Below, piece by piece: positions 44,231-53,873 of a stretch of DNA of 64,000 nt. The DNA comes from G965218495 sp965262785 (lineage in GTDB: Bacteria > Bacteroidota > Rhodothermia > Rhodothermales > Bin80), in NCBI GenBank assembly GCA_965262785.1, contig OZ253559.1:3472001-3536000 (forward strand), read 5' to 3'. The position numbers were made by a program, and so were the translations under genes. Position 1 is the stretch's first letter. Every line of letters begins with the position of its first letter. Below the pieces are notes generated by a model. It saw only the letters and a program-made list of their open reading frames with translations. It did not search any database and was not told where the DNA came from.

Positions 44231-46708
44231 ATGGCAAACAACTACCGCAAAAGTAGTAGGAGCACACAGGCGGCAAAACCAGCGAGTGCCAAGCCTCAGC
44301 GCAAGAGGCGCGCCAACAAGCCAGAGACGCCAGCGCGAAAGCAAGAAGATTCGCCGCGCCGAGGACGCCAGAAAGAGGTCTTGGGCGTACTGGTAGTAGC
44401 GTTTTCGCTGCTATGGTCGCTGTCGCTAGTGACGTACAACCCGGCCGACAGCGAATTTATCAGCGGCAAGAGTTTCTGGGAATTGTTCCCCCCTGAGGTT
44501 GGCACCCAGGTCACGAACGGTTTGGGTCCCGTCGGCGCCTACCTCGCCAGGCTGTCGGTCCCGCACTTTTTTGGGCTAACGTCCTTGCTGCTGAACGGAC
44601 TGCTGATCGTGTGGGGCTATTTGATCATGCGCAGAAAGCGCTTGGCGCGTTTACTTTATCCTTCTTGCCTTGTATTAGTGACGATGGCATATGCCGCCAC
44701 GGTGATTGCCCGTGTCGGTCTAGATGTGAGCGTCTGGGACAGCAGCGTATGGTCAGGCGGCTTGGGCACCGCCATGGGTACGTGGATGTACAGTGTGCTT
44801 GGATCCGCAGGATCCTACGGCGTACTTGGCCTCATCTTGATCGTAGGCCTGATGCTGGTGATTAACCGTGACATTCAACGCGCCTTCGATCGCGTTGAAA
44901 ACGGCTTTCGGCGCTTTCGCAGTGTATTACGACCGGCCCCCAGCACCGTAAAGAAATCCAAGCACGGTACGACGACTTGGGAAGAACTTGACGGCGAAGA
45001 AGCACCTACCCCCGGAGCCGTGGTTCGGCCGGCCCATAAGCCACGTCATGCACGTGTGGACGACGAGTCTCCGGAAGAGAAAAGGGACCCCGTCAGCTCG
45101 AAGGCGCCGGAGCCGGAGGTACCACCGGAGGCGCCCGACATTGAGCTGATAGTATACGGCCCAGTCGAAGAAGAGAAGGCCACGGTAGTCGCGCGCGATT
45201 CCGAAGCAGCAGGCGACGCTCCCCCATACAATTTTCCGCCCATAGGTCTTCTCGACGGGCCGGTGGACGGAGGCCATCTCATCGACTTCGACGAGCTTGA
45301 AGAGAATAAGCGCACGCTCTTGGAAAAGCTCGCGGTCTACAAGATAGAGATCACGGATATTAACGCGGTCGTAGGGCCGACCGTGACGCTGTACGAGCTT
45401 GCGCCGGCCCCCGGTGTCAAGATCAGCAAGATCAAGTCACTCGAGAGTGACGTGGCGATGGCGATGGCCGCACGCGGAATTCGCATGATCGCGCCCATCC
45501 CCGGCAAGTCCGTAGTTGGCGTCGAGATTCCCAACCGGAAGCGGGAGCTCGTTCGCCTTGAGCAGATTATCGGGACTGCGAAATTCGCCGAAGCCACGAT
45601 GGAGCTGCCCGTGGCACTGGGCAAAACCATCGAAGGCGAGGTCTTCCTGCAGGACCTCGCGAAGATGCCGCACCTCTTGATTGCCGGTGCAACCGGATCC
45701 GGAAAGTCTGTGGGGCTCAACACGCTCATCGCAGGCCTCTTGTACGCCTGCCATCCGACGAACCTGAACTTTGTGATGATCGATCCGAAAAAGATCGAGC
45801 TGCAGCAGTACCGGGATCTCAGAAACCACTTCCTGGCAATACCGGAAGACGGCGAAGAGGCCATCATCACCGAGGTCCTTGATGCGCTAGCCATCTTGAG
45901 GTCTTGCGAGCTGGAGATGGAAATGCGCTATGACCTTTTGTCCGATGCACGGGTTCGCGGCATCAAGGATTACAACATCGCCTTCCGGGCGGGCACTCTC
46001 AATCCTGCCAGCGGCCATAAGCACCTGCCGTACATCGTGGTCATCGTAGACGAGCTTGCAGACCTTATGATGACCGCCGGCAAAGATATAGAGGCACCTA
46101 TTGCGCGCCTGGCCCAGATGGCCCGTGCGGTAGGAATCCACCTGGTGCTAGCCACACAGCGCCCATCGGTGGATGTCATTACCGGTCTTATTAAGGCGAA
46201 CTTCCCGTCCCGCGTAGCCTTTCAGGTCGCTTCCAAGATCGATGCACGCACCATTTTGGATCAAAACGGTGCCGAGCAGCTCGTAGGCAATGGTGATATG
46301 CTGTATATGAGTGGAAGCCGCCTATTGCGCCTTCAGGGCCCGTTCGTATCAGTCAAGGAAATCGACCGTCTCATGGCCTTCATTCGAAAACAGGACGGCC
46401 CCGGGCCTTACCGGTTGCCGGCCGTAGAGGAGATACCGAGCATAGGCAGGTCAACTGGCGTAGCCGGCGTCAGTGCAGAGAGCGGAGACGCGCTTTTTGA
46501 AGAAGCCGCACGCATCATCGTGCGCGCACAGCAGGGCTCGGTGTCTCTGTTGCAGCGCAAACTGTCAATTGGATATACTCGCGCCGCCCGCATCGTAGAT
46601 GAGCTTGAACGCATGGGCGTAGTCGGCGCCTTTCAAGGCGCAAAGGCGCGCGAAGTCCTGGTTCCTGATGAGCAGACGCTGGATGCGCTGTTTCAGTCAG
46701 CCGGATAA
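44231..46708 (+). CDS. ftsK: DNA translocase FtsK
   Basis: About 825 residues from the ATG at 44231 (MANNYRKSSRSTQAAKPASA); the open frame before it is not protein-like. A basic, alanine/lysine-rich head is followed by about four or five membrane helices (VLVVAFSLLWSLSLVTY to GLILIVGLMLVIN), an acidic/proline linker, then the motor: Walker A GATGSGKSVGLN, Walker B IVVIVDELADLMM and the FtsK signature RARDVHLVLATQRPS-like MARAVGIHLVLATQRPSVDV. The C-terminal gamma winged helix (LQRKLSIGYTRAARIVDELE) reads KOPS-type sites. It moves DNA through the division septum. Confidence 0.95.
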   Translation: MANNYRKSSRSTQAAKPASAKPQRKRRANKPETPARKQEDSPRRGRQKEVLGVLVVAFSLLWSLSLVTYNPADSEFISGKSFWELFPPEVGTQVTNGLGPVGAYLARLSVPHFFGLTSLLLNGLLIVWGYLIMRRKRLARLLYPSCLVLVTMAYAATVIARVGLDVSVWDSSVWSGGLGTAMGTWMYSVLGSAGSYGVLGLILIVGLMLVINRDIQRAFDRVENGFRRFRSVLRPAPSTVKKSKHGTTTWEELDGEEAPTPGAVVRPAHKPRHARVDDESPEEKRDPVSSKAPEPEVPPEAPDIELIVYGPVEEEKATVVARDSEAAGDAPPYNFPPIGLLDGPVDGGHLIDFDELEENKRTLLEKLAVYKIEITDINAVVGPTVTLYELAPAPGVKISKIKSLESDVAMAMAARGIRMIAPIPGKSVVGVEIPNRKRELVRLEQIIGTAKFAEATMELPVALGKTIEGEVFLQDLAKMPHLLIAGATGSGKSVGLNTLIAGLLYACHPTNLNFVMIDPKKIELQQYRDLRNHFLAIPEDGEEAIITEVLDALAILRSCELEMEMRYDLLSDARVRGIKDYNIAFRAGTLNPASGHKHLPYIVVIVDELADLMMTAGKDIEAPIARLAQMARAVGIHLVLATQRPSVDVITGLIKANFPSRVAFQVASKIDARTILDQNGAEQLVGNGDMLYMSGSRLLRLQGPFVSVKEIDRLMAFIRKQDGPGPYRLPAVEEIPSIGRSTGVAGVSAESGDALFEEAARIIVRAQQGSVSLLQRKLSIGYTRAARIVDELERMGVVGAFQGAKAREVLVPDEQTLDALFQSAG

Positions 46709-46730
46709 AGCGTTAATCAAAACCATTCAG

Positions 46731-47249
46731 ATGGCACAAGAAATCAAGGCTCTAGTCGGCATTGTGATGGGCAGCGACTCGGATCTCCCCGTGATGCGCA
46801 AGGCGGCGGGCATCCTGTCGTCGTTTGACGTTCCATACGAGCTCCACGTCATGAGCGCACACCGCACGCCCGAGCGCGCACACGAGTATGCCACCACGGC
46901 GCACACGCGCGGGCTTAAGGTCTTGATCGCGGGTGCCGGTGTGGCAGCACACCTGGCAGGCGTCCTGGCCGCCAGCACGCCCCTGCCCGTGCTCGGCGTT
47001 CCGATTAACTCCGGCGCCTTGAAAGGACTGGACGCACTGCTGGCCACGGTACAGATGCCCAGTGGCATCCCTGTCGGGACGCTGGCCATTGATGGCTCCA
47101 AGAATGCGGCACTCCTGGCCGTGCAGATCCTTGCTACGGCCGATGCGTCATTGCAGAAGCGACTCTTGGCCTACAAGGCTGCAATGGTCGATCAAGTCGC
47201 AGAAAAGGATGCCCGCGTGCAGGCCGCGATGCGGCGCCAAGCAGGCTAG
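46731..47249 (+). CDS. purE: N5-carboxyaminoimidazole ribonucleotide mutase
   Basis: 172 residues from the ATG at 46731 (MAQEIKALVGIVMGSDSDLP). GSDSDLPVM for phosphate binding, MSAHRTPE with the catalytic His, and AGAGVAAHLAGVLAASTPLPVLGVP are the class I PurE signatures. It interconverts N5-CAIR and CAIR in purine synthesis. It lies 22 bases after ftsK. Its stop overlaps, by 4 bases, the stop of the convergent GWxTD gene. Confidence 0.95.
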   Translation: MAQEIKALVGIVMGSDSDLPVMRKAAGILSSFDVPYELHVMSAHRTPERAHEYATTAHTRGLKVLIAGAGVAAHLAGVLAASTPLPVLGVPINSGALKGLDALLATVQMPSGIPVGTLAIDGSKNAALLAVQILATADASLQKRLLAYKAAMVDQVAEKDARVQAAMRRQAG

Positions 47250-49693
47250 TTTTCCAGAAACAGGTCCTGCTCGCGCTCCGCGCGCCGGCCTGTGACGTTG
47301 TCGACCACGGTAAGGTTGAGCGTGTACAGACCCATGTCCTGACGCGAAGCATCCAGAATCTGGTATAGGCTCTCTTGAGCAGTTGTGCCTGAGCCATGGT
47401 ACGAGACGGACACGCCTTGTTGCCCGCCGCCTACAAGCGCACCCAGCGTACGTCGTAGGCCGCCGCGCGTGTCCTTCGGCGTGAGTGTGATCTCCACATC
47501 GTAGTCCGTCATGCCGCCGGTACCCTGCCCCAGGTTGTAGGCCTCGAAGTACAGGTATATCGGCCAGTCTGAGCCATATACGGGCCAAGGTGCAGGCTGG
47601 ATGGACAGATTGCCGCGCACAATCTCATTAGGGCCCAGCGGATTCCCATCCAAGGTCTCTTCCACGCCATAGGCCAGCATGATGTCGCTCAGCCTAACCT
47701 CGTCGGCATTGAAATCCGGCACATCTACAGTACGGCGCTCCACGGCTACCGTGAGCCCGCTCGCAGTGGCAAACTCCACAGAAATCTCGTGCGATCCTGG
47801 AGGTGACCCCATGACCTGCGTGTCAACCCATAACTCCTGTTCCTTGAAGTACACTACTTGGTCGATTGGCAGCCCGTAGATAGTGCGGCGGCGCTCCACC
47901 AGGATGTCACGCTGCTCACTTATCAGGAATGTGCCCGCGTTGGCCGTGATCTCAACGTATTCCTTGTCCCGATCGTATTCGTTGAGCGGGATACCGTAGT
48001 GCACGTAGAGATCGGTACGTGACCCATCACCCCTGAAAGCCGTAGCCAGAACCGGTATCTCAATCTGGCGACCCGGGGCTTCGTATTCGTACAGCTCAGG
48101 TGTCCGCGCTATCGTCTCTTTTGACAGTAGCTCGTAGTCGTTGAACCAACTGCTGATTTCCGTGAACAGCTGGTCCGCTGGCGGGCTGTACATCCGGTAT
48201 TCTCCGTTCTTGAACGGATCCTCAAAGACAAAGCGAAAGTCGCCGTAGTCCCAAATGTTGTAGGAGTTATTCTCCTCAAAAGCCGCTGCCGCGGTGGACT
48301 GCAGGACTCCGAACGAAGCGGTGCCACTCAGAGTACGGCCGGTCGTCTCGAGCCCCTGCTCATTTCGCCCTTCCAAGGTTGACGCGACAGCACCTATCAG
48401 TAGTGATCGGGCATTGAAAATCCCATCCACACTGGGACGCAGCACGACATCTTGAGGGGGCGGCCCGTACCGCACCATGATTTGACCGCGCTGCGTTTCC
48501 CAGCCGCGCAGCCCTAGGGGTGGCGAACTGTACAAGAGGTCTGCATACGTTAGCCGGTAGTAATGTTCGAGCTTGCGCTCGTTGTAGGTAGTCAGATATC
48601 GCGGGTCCTGACTCGTCCAATACCGCGCATTAAAGGCTATGGGGTCCTCCTCTCGCAGCTTTCCTTCGTCACGACTGAGAAAAAGGTCCAGATCTTCGTA
48701 TGCCCGTTTTTCGTCTTCAGGCATGAATTCGAACGCCGTGCTGAAGCTGCGGTCTGCAGCGGCCATTCTCCCCAACTTGTACTCAACCAGGCCAAAGTAC
48801 CGCCACATGTCGGGGTCCTCGGGATAGAAGGCGTACATGGTTTCCAGCATCTCCAGAGCGTCTTCGTATTCACCCTTAAGCGCATAAATCTGCATCATCT
48901 TGTCATAGACGACCCGCCGCCGCGGGTCGACTTCCAGGGCCTTCTGCAGGTGCGCGATGGCGCGCTGGTAGGCCTTTTCAGCCCGTCTGCCAAGGTCCAG
49001 CACGTTGACCCCTTGCCCCTTCAGGGTTTCCAAGTCAAACTTGTCGCCCAGGAACACCTGGTTCACATCTACAAAAGTGTTTTCAGAGAACAAGTTGTCA
49101 GGGTCAAACTGCTGTTCGTCCAGGAGCTCATCCAGCGTCAGGTCATTCGGGTTGAAGAGTTCACCCTCCGACTCGGCGACTTGGCGCTGCTCGCCCACAT
49201 AGCCGTAGTTGAGGCCCGGCATCATGATTGCATTGCGAAACTTCCAGAATTCGCGGATATTCACCAGCCCTAGTTCCTCATGCGCGTAGGGGTTGTCCGG
49301 ATCCAGCTTGAGAATAGCACGCGCCGTCTCAAGGCGCCGCGCTTCCTTTATGCGTTCTCCAACGAAGCTCCATGAATCTGTCCTGTACTGCATCAGGCGC
49401 GCCATCAGGTACTCGACGTTGTCGGGCTGAATCGCCAGTGCCTTATCGATAGCCTTGCGGGCCTTTCCTTCATCCCGCAATGGCGTCTCAAAGTAGACAC
49501 GGGCCAGCAGGAACTGGGCCTCCGCGTTGTCGGGATTCTCTTCCGCAACCTGCTGAAATAGCTTCGCTGCTGCCTCGAAGCGCTCTTCGCGAAACGCCGC
49601 TTTGCCCGAATCCAGCGGGTCAGCAGGATTGACTTGCGCCCATACGGTCTGGGACGCGATCAGCAGCGTAAGAACTAGAAACAATCGATACAT
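47246..49693 (-). CDS. GWxTD-domain envelope protein with N-terminal TPRs
   Basis: 815 residues with a signal peptide (MYRLFLVLTLLIASQTVWAQ). Residues ~25-330 are TPR-like repeats (KAAFREERFEAAAKLFQQVA, HLQKALEVDPRRRVVYDKMM, DALEMLETMYAFYPEDPDMW). A GWxTD-type domain follows, with ARYWTSQDPRYLTTYNERKL and the core motif GWETQRGQIMVRYGPP; the canonical Asp of GWxTDRG is Gln here. The C-terminal half is beta-rich. GWxTD proteins are typical of the FCB group and of unknown role, probably in the periplasm or envelope. The gene faces purE tail to tail. Confidence 0.85.
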   Translation of the reverse strand: MYRLFLVLTLLIASQTVWAQVNPADPLDSGKAAFREERFEAAAKLFQQVAEENPDNAEAQFLLARVYFETPLRDEGKARKAIDKALAIQPDNVEYLMARLMQYRTDSWSFVGERIKEARRLETARAILKLDPDNPYAHEELGLVNIREFWKFRNAIMMPGLNYGYVGEQRQVAESEGELFNPNDLTLDELLDEQQFDPDNLFSENTFVDVNQVFLGDKFDLETLKGQGVNVLDLGRRAEKAYQRAIAHLQKALEVDPRRRVVYDKMMQIYALKGEYEDALEMLETMYAFYPEDPDMWRYFGLVEYKLGRMAAADRSFSTAFEFMPEDEKRAYEDLDLFLSRDEGKLREEDPIAFNARYWTSQDPRYLTTYNERKLEHYYRLTYADLLYSSPPLGLRGWETQRGQIMVRYGPPPQDVVLRPSVDGIFNARSLLIGAVASTLEGRNEQGLETTGRTLSGTASFGVLQSTAAAAFEENNSYNIWDYGDFRFVFEDPFKNGEYRMYSPPADQLFTEISSWFNDYELLSKETIARTPELYEYEAPGRQIEIPVLATAFRGDGSRTDLYVHYGIPLNEYDRDKEYVEITANAGTFLISEQRDILVERRRTIYGLPIDQVVYFKEQELWVDTQVMGSPPGSHEISVEFATASGLTVAVERRTVDVPDFNADEVRLSDIMLAYGVEETLDGNPLGPNEIVRGNLSIQPAPWPVYGSDWPIYLYFEAYNLGQGTGGMTDYDVEITLTPKDTRGGLRRTLGALVGGGQQGVSVSYHGSGTTAQESLYQILDASRQDMGLYTLNLTVVDNVTGRRAEREQDLFLEN

Positions 49694-49777
49694 CGTTCTT
49701 AGCGATTTATGATATTACACGCAAGCAACGGTTTCATACACAGCCTAGAGTTAACGCATTGCGCCCAAGTCAGATTC

Positions 49778-50992
49778 CTACCATGTGATACGAGCATAGC
49801 GGCGCTTGCCCGCGCGCACAACAAAGGGGGCCTGCTGCTCAAGGTCAATCACCAGCCGGCTGTCGGCTACACGTTGTCCATTGAGCTTCACGGCTCCTTG
49901 TTGCACAAGGCGGCGAGCATCCCCATTAGAAGACGCAAGGCCTGCCTGTGTCAACAGCCGCAGGAGCCCGATCTTACTGCCTGCAGCAATGTCGGGGCGG
50001 TACGACGGCACGTCCTCAGGCACCTCCTTTCGAATCACGGTACGTTCAAAGTGATCCCGTGCCCTGCGCGCGGCCTCATCTCCGTGATACATGCGCGTAA
50101 TCATGGCCGCGAGGCGGTGCTTCGCATCGCGCGGCTCCGCCGCCGCTGCCGCCTTCAGCCTAGGCAAGTCGTGCGTGTCTGCATCGCTAGCCAACTCAAA
50201 ATACCGGTATATCAGCGTGTCCGGGATCGAAAGCACTTTGCCATACATTGCTTCCGGTGCTTCGGTAACACCGATATAGTTGTCGAGCGACTTGGACATC
50301 TTCTCAGTGCCATCAAGTCCTTCCAGGATCGGCAGGGTAATGCAGACCTGCGGGGACTGCCCTATGGCCTTTTGGATGGTCCGCCCCATCAGCAGGTTAA
50401 ACTTCTGATCCGTGCCACCAAGCTCAATATCAGCTTGGATAGCCACCGAATCCTGCGCCTGGGCCAGGGGGTACAGCAGCTCGTGCAGCCCAATCGGCTC
50501 GTCCTTGACATAGCGGGACGCAAAATCATCACGGTTAAGCATCCGCGCCACCGTCGTCTTCATGGCCAGCAGCACCACGTCCTCAAACTGCATCTGCCCC
50601 AGCCACTCGGAGTTGTAAACGATCCGAGTCCGATCCCTGTCGAGTATTTTCGTGGCCTGTTCAAAGTAGGACGCACCGTTGCGCCGGGTTTCCTCAAGCG
50701 ACAGCGCAGGCCGCGTCTTTGAGCGACCACTGGCATCACCGATCATGCCGGTGAAGTCGCCAACAATTAGCACGGCCTGGTGGCCCAGGTCCTGAAACTG
50801 ACGCAGTTTTCGCAGCACGACCGCATGACCAAGGTGCAGATCTGGACGACTCGGATCACATCCAAGTTTTACGACTAGCGGCTTGCCACTTCGGGAAGAC
50901 GCCTCAAGCTTTGCGACAAGCTCTTCCTCTGGGATGACTTCTTCCGTACCCCGGCGAATATGTAGAAGCTGCTCCGCTACCGGCTGAAACAT
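49778..50992 (-). CDS. tyrS: Tyrosyl-tRNA synthetase
   Basis: 404 residues. Class I motifs HLGHAVVLRK (HIGH-like, near residue 53) and KMSKS, the tyrosine-binding FTGMIGDASGRS loop and C-terminal S4 RNA-binding domain (RLVQQGAVKLNGQRVADSRL). It charges tRNA-Tyr. The length fits the TyrS2-like (TyrZ) subgroup, about 400 residues. It begins 9 bases after the smpB stop and ends the minus-strand translation block. Confidence 0.96.
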   Translation of the reverse strand: MFQPVAEQLLHIRRGTEEVIPEEELVAKLEASSRSGKPLVVKLGCDPSRPDLHLGHAVVLRKLRQFQDLGHQAVLIVGDFTGMIGDASGRSKTRPALSLEETRRNGASYFEQATKILDRDRTRIVYNSEWLGQMQFEDVVLLAMKTTVARMLNRDDFASRYVKDEPIGLHELLYPLAQAQDSVAIQADIELGGTDQKFNLLMGRTIQKAIGQSPQVCITLPILEGLDGTEKMSKSLDNYIGVTEAPEAMYGKVLSIPDTLIYRYFELASDADTHDLPRLKAAAAAEPRDAKHRLAAMITRMYHGDEAARRARDHFERTVIRKEVPEDVPSYRPDIAAGSKIGLLRLLTQAGLASSNGDARRLVQQGAVKLNGQRVADSRLVIDLEQQAPFVVRAGKRRYARITW

Positions 50993-51001
50993 CTCGGTTG
51001 G

Positions 51002-51457
51002 CTAGTACTCCTTTAGTGTTCGATCCAGACGTCGCTTAACGTCCCGCTCGGCCATGGACTCGCGCTTATCGTAAAGGCGCTTGCCACGGGCCAAGCCAAT
51101 TTCGAGCTTGATGATGCCGCCACTCAGGTACATCTTGAGCGGAATTATGGTGAACCCCTTCTTTTCGGTAGACTTCTTGAGTGCCCGTATCTGCCGGCGG
51201 TGCAGCAGCAACTTGCGCTCCCGAAGCGGGTCATGATTGTTCAGGTTGCCATGGGAATACGGCGAAATATGTGCGCCCACCAGGAACACCTCCGATCCGC
51301 GCACCCTGCAATAGGCATCCGCGAGGCTTACGCGCCCGGTGCGTACGGCCTTTACCTCTGTACCAACCAGTGCCAGTCCTGCTTCCAGTGTTTCCGTAAC
51401 GTGGTATTCACGGCGGGCACGCCGGTTGGACACCAGTGTTCCGGTGCTTTCGGGCAT
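51002..51457 (-). CDS. smpB: SsrA-binding protein SmpB
   Basis: 151 residues, usual length. Motifs NRRARREYHVTETLEAGLAL, GTEVKAVRTGRVSLADAYCR and LARGKRLYDKRESMAERDVK. It delivers tmRNA to stalled ribosomes. It is 6 bases from the MqnA-like gene and 9 from tyrS. The ssrA RNA gene itself is not visible in this window. Confidence 0.95.
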   Translation of the reverse strand: MPESTGTLVSNRRARREYHVTETLEAGLALVGTEVKAVRTGRVSLADAYCRVRGSEVFLVGAHISPYSHGNLNNHDPLRERKLLLHRRQIRALKKSTEKKGFTIIPLKMYLSGGIIKLEIGLARGKRLYDKRESMAERDVKRRLDRTLKEY

Positions 51458-51463
51458 GGTATG

Positions 51464-52255
51464 CTAGTATGGTCTACCGGCCAGGGGTGCAGCCCACCAA
51501 GGCGCGTTTTCGTCTTCTTCCTCCACTATGTACATAGGGAGTTCGCCTAGTTCGTTGGTCACGTTATAGTAGTACAGGTATTCGCGAATCCTGGTTAGGC
51601 TCGCCACCGCTATGTTGTCGAATCGCAGCCGCAAGCTTTCGGCGTAGAATTCCGGGCGATCAGGCCACGCCCCTGCCAGCGTTTCCGCTGCCCGCGCCAA
51701 CGCCTTCACGGTAGCTACCATCTCGGGTGTGGCCGAATCGGCTAGTGTTACGAACAGCCCCCATACCATGGGGTACTGAGCAAGCTCATACCACTCTTGC
51801 CCTATGTCAAAGATCGTGCCAAAAGCCTTGTCGTCCGGTACTGCCGAACCGATGAGCAGGGCGGCATCGTCCGAAGCGAATGGCAGTTCTTCCCTGGGTC
51901 GTGGCACAAAAGCGGGACACCGTCCATAATGTTCCTGCAAGACAATGCGCGCCATCAGCACTTCCTGCGCGCTGTCCGCGGAAAAGCCCACCGATTCCAC
52001 GCGCCTGATTCCGTGCCTGAGCACAAGCCGCGCAAAGGGGTATGACCAAGCCGACACCGCAGCTTCGGGCAGCACCGTGATCGCCTCGTTACACGCCAAG
52101 GCTAGAGTCGTGGGGAGTAGCGCCACATCAACCTGCTCCTCCAGCAGCAGCTTGAAGCACTTCGCCGCGTCGTGACATTCAACCAGAAGACCTTGCGCCT
52201 GCGCCGCTTGGCGCAGGCAGTCCGCAGGGGGCCGGTCCCAGAGAGCCAGATACAC
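51464..52255 (-). CDS. MqnA/MqnD-family menaquinone (futalosine pathway) protein
   Basis: About 263 residues from the GTG at 52255 (VYLALWDRPPADCLRQAAQA), 4 bases past the rplS stop; the longer frame would overlap rplS by 90 bases. The fold is a periplasmic-binding-protein-like domain as in MqnA: VDVALLPTTLALACN, FSADSAQEVLMARIVLQEHY, ALLIGSAVPDD and the signature FDIGQEWYELAQYPMVWGLF. MqnA dehydrates chorismate in the futalosine route; MqnD acts later. The DIGxEW...YPMVW part fits MqnA better, but the usual N-terminal NxxPL motif is missing. Its place between rplS and smpB is unusual. Confidence 0.72.
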   Translation of the reverse strand: MYLALWDRPPADCLRQAAQAQGLLVECHDAAKCFKLLLEEQVDVALLPTTLALACNEAITVLPEAAVSAWSYPFARLVLRHGIRRVESVGFSADSAQEVLMARIVLQEHYGRCPAFVPRPREELPFASDDAALLIGSAVPDDKAFGTIFDIGQEWYELAQYPMVWGLFVTLADSATPEMVATVKALARAAETLAGAWPDRPEFYAESLRLRFDNIAVASLTRIREYLYYYNVTNELGELPMYIVEEEDENAPWWAAPLAGRPY

Positions 52256-52259
52256 AGCC

Positions 52260-52622
52260 CTACGATGCTTCGCGCCGGCGTTCCTTGATGCGCGCCGCCT
52301 TGCCGCGCAGCTTCCGCAGGTAGTAGAGCTTGGCGCGTCGGACGCGTCCACGACGCTTGACTTCTATCGTGGCGACGCTCGGGGAGTGGTACGGGAAGAC
52401 GCGTTCCACTCCTACGCCATTGGAAATCTTGCGTACCATGAATGTCTTTCGGGCCCCGCCACCGCGCATGCTGATCACCACACCCTGAAAAATCTGGATG
52501 CGCGACTTTTGGCCCTCGACCACACGCACATGCACGGCGATGGTATCACCGGGCTCAAATGCTGGCAGCTCCGTTTCTCTAAACTGCGTAGCCTCTACGA
52601 TGCTCATCAGGTCTTTTGGCAT
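52260..52622 (-). CDS. rplS: Ribosomal protein L19
   Basis: 120 residues. FEPGDTIAVHVRVVEGQKSR, IQIFQGVVISMRGGGARKTF and RVFPYHSPSVATIEVKRRGR, then AKLYYLRKLRGKAARIKER, are all L19 signatures. It lies at the 30S-50S interface. It follows trmD by 14 bases in the standard rpsP-rimM-trmD-rplS order. Confidence 0.97.
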   Translation of the reverse strand: MPKDLMSIVEATQFRETELPAFEPGDTIAVHVRVVEGQKSRIQIFQGVVISMRGGGARKTFMVRKISNGVGVERVFPYHSPSVATIEVKRRGRVRRAKLYYLRKLRGKAARIKERRREAS

Positions 52623-52636
52623 ATCCCACCTCCGAT

Positions 52637-53317
52637 TCAGTGTGTCTTTTGTGGGTTCTGTAACAAGTCGGGGCGTCGCGATTGCGTCTTCCCAATACGG
52701 TTTGCTTCGCGCCAGTGCGCTACGCGTTCATGATCTCCAGAGCGCAGTACCGCCGGCACCTCCAACCCACGGAATTCGGCCGGCCGCGTATATAGAGGCG
52801 CACCGAGCAGTCCGTCTTGGAAGGAGTCTGAAAGTGCCGACGCGGCATCGCCCAAGACGCCAGGCACCAAGCGTGCGACAGCGTCAACGAGTACCAGAGC
52901 CGGCAGCTCGCCGCCACTGAGCACATAGTCGCCGATAGAGATCTCGCGTGTCACCAGAGCATCCCGCACGCGCTGGTCCACGCCCTTGTAGTGGCCTGCA
53001 ATAAGGACCAAATGGTGCTTCAGCGACAGCGTATTAGCCACTTTCTGTGTAAGCATCTCACCATCGGGACTCAGGAAGATCACCTCGTCGGGTTTGCCGC
53101 CCAGCGTCTCCAAGCATGCAAAGATAGGCTCGGGTTTCAGCACCATGCCGGGGCCACCCCCGTAGGGATAGTCGTCGATCTGCCGATGCTTGTCCATCGC
53201 ATGTGCCCGCAGGTCATGTACGCGGACATCTAGCAGCGCCTTGGCACGGCGCAGCACGCTCAGGTCAAGCGTTCCCTGGACCAGGGTGGGTACTGCAGTG
53301 AGGATGTCGATGCGCAT
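52637..53317 (-). CDS. trmD: tRNA (guanine37-N1)-methyltransferase
   Basis: 226 residues. SPOUT-family motifs YPYGGGPGMVLKPEPIF, LIAGHYKGVDQRVRDALV and REISIGDYVLSGGELPALVL (SAM knot), plus the C-terminal RSGDHERVAHWREANRI. It methylates G37 in tRNAs reading CNN codons, preventing +1 frameshifting. It lies 15 bases after rimM. Confidence 0.97.
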   Translation of the reverse strand: MRIDILTAVPTLVQGTLDLSVLRRAKALLDVRVHDLRAHAMDKHRQIDDYPYGGGPGMVLKPEPIFACLETLGGKPDEVIFLSPDGEMLTQKVANTLSLKHHLVLIAGHYKGVDQRVRDALVTREISIGDYVLSGGELPALVLVDAVARLVPGVLGDAASALSDSFQDGLLGAPLYTRPAEFRGLEVPAVLRSGDHERVAHWREANRIGKTQSRRPDLLQNPQKTH

Positions 53318-53332
53318 GGCAGTCCACCCGAC

Positions 53333-53863
53333 TCAGTCCAATAGACCCTCAATGGGCGATACCACCAGGGTTCGGCTTTCCAGATTCACCGCGCGCACGA
53401 ATTCCGGCACGGCCGGGATCAGCGCATCCTCCAGTCCTGGCCGTGTCACCACGTAAATGTTGTTAGACGGCATCTCCCAAACATCCTTGACCACACCCAC
53501 CGACACGCCGCCTGTCGTCACTACGGTCATGCCAACCAGGTCATGCAGAAAGAATTCTCCCGGCGCGAGCGGCGGCACATCCTGCATTCGGGCGTAGACG
53601 TTCATCCGACCAAACTGCGACGCTTCTTCGCTGGTTTGCGCACCACCCAGGCGCACCAGCGCCACCACGCCGCGCTTGGTACGCTGGAGACGTGCCGTAT
53701 CGACCGCCGTGCCTATCGCAGCGGCGGGCGTGGAGCCTACCCAGACCAGATCCAGGTTCAGCAGGCGCATGGGGTCGTCACACTCCGGTATCACTTTGCA
53801 CTCTCCCTTGAGTCCATGGGCACGCGCAACGCGGCCCACCAAGAGCAGTTCTTTGGCCTGCAT
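53333..53863 (-). CDS. rimM: Ribosome maturation factor RimM
   Basis: 176 residues from the ATG at 53863 (MQAKELLLVGRVARAHGLKG). The open frame extends further upstream, but that Arg/Lys-rich stretch is the out-of-frame reading of the rpsP tail. N-terminal RimM domain (VGRVARAHGLKGECKVIP) and C-terminal PRC barrel (EFFLHDLVGMTVVTTGGVSV and VWEMPSNNIYVV) are both present. It assists 30S assembly. It starts 10 bases after the rpsP stop. Confidence 0.93.
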   Translation of the reverse strand: MQAKELLLVGRVARAHGLKGECKVIPECDDPMRLLNLDLVWVGSTPAAAIGTAVDTARLQRTKRGVVALVRLGGAQTSEEASQFGRMNVYARMQDVPPLAPGEFFLHDLVGMTVVTTGGVSVGVVKDVWEMPSNNIYVVTRPGLEDALIPAVPEFVRAVNLESRTLVVSPIEGLLD

Positions 53864-53873
53864 GGCCGTGCTG

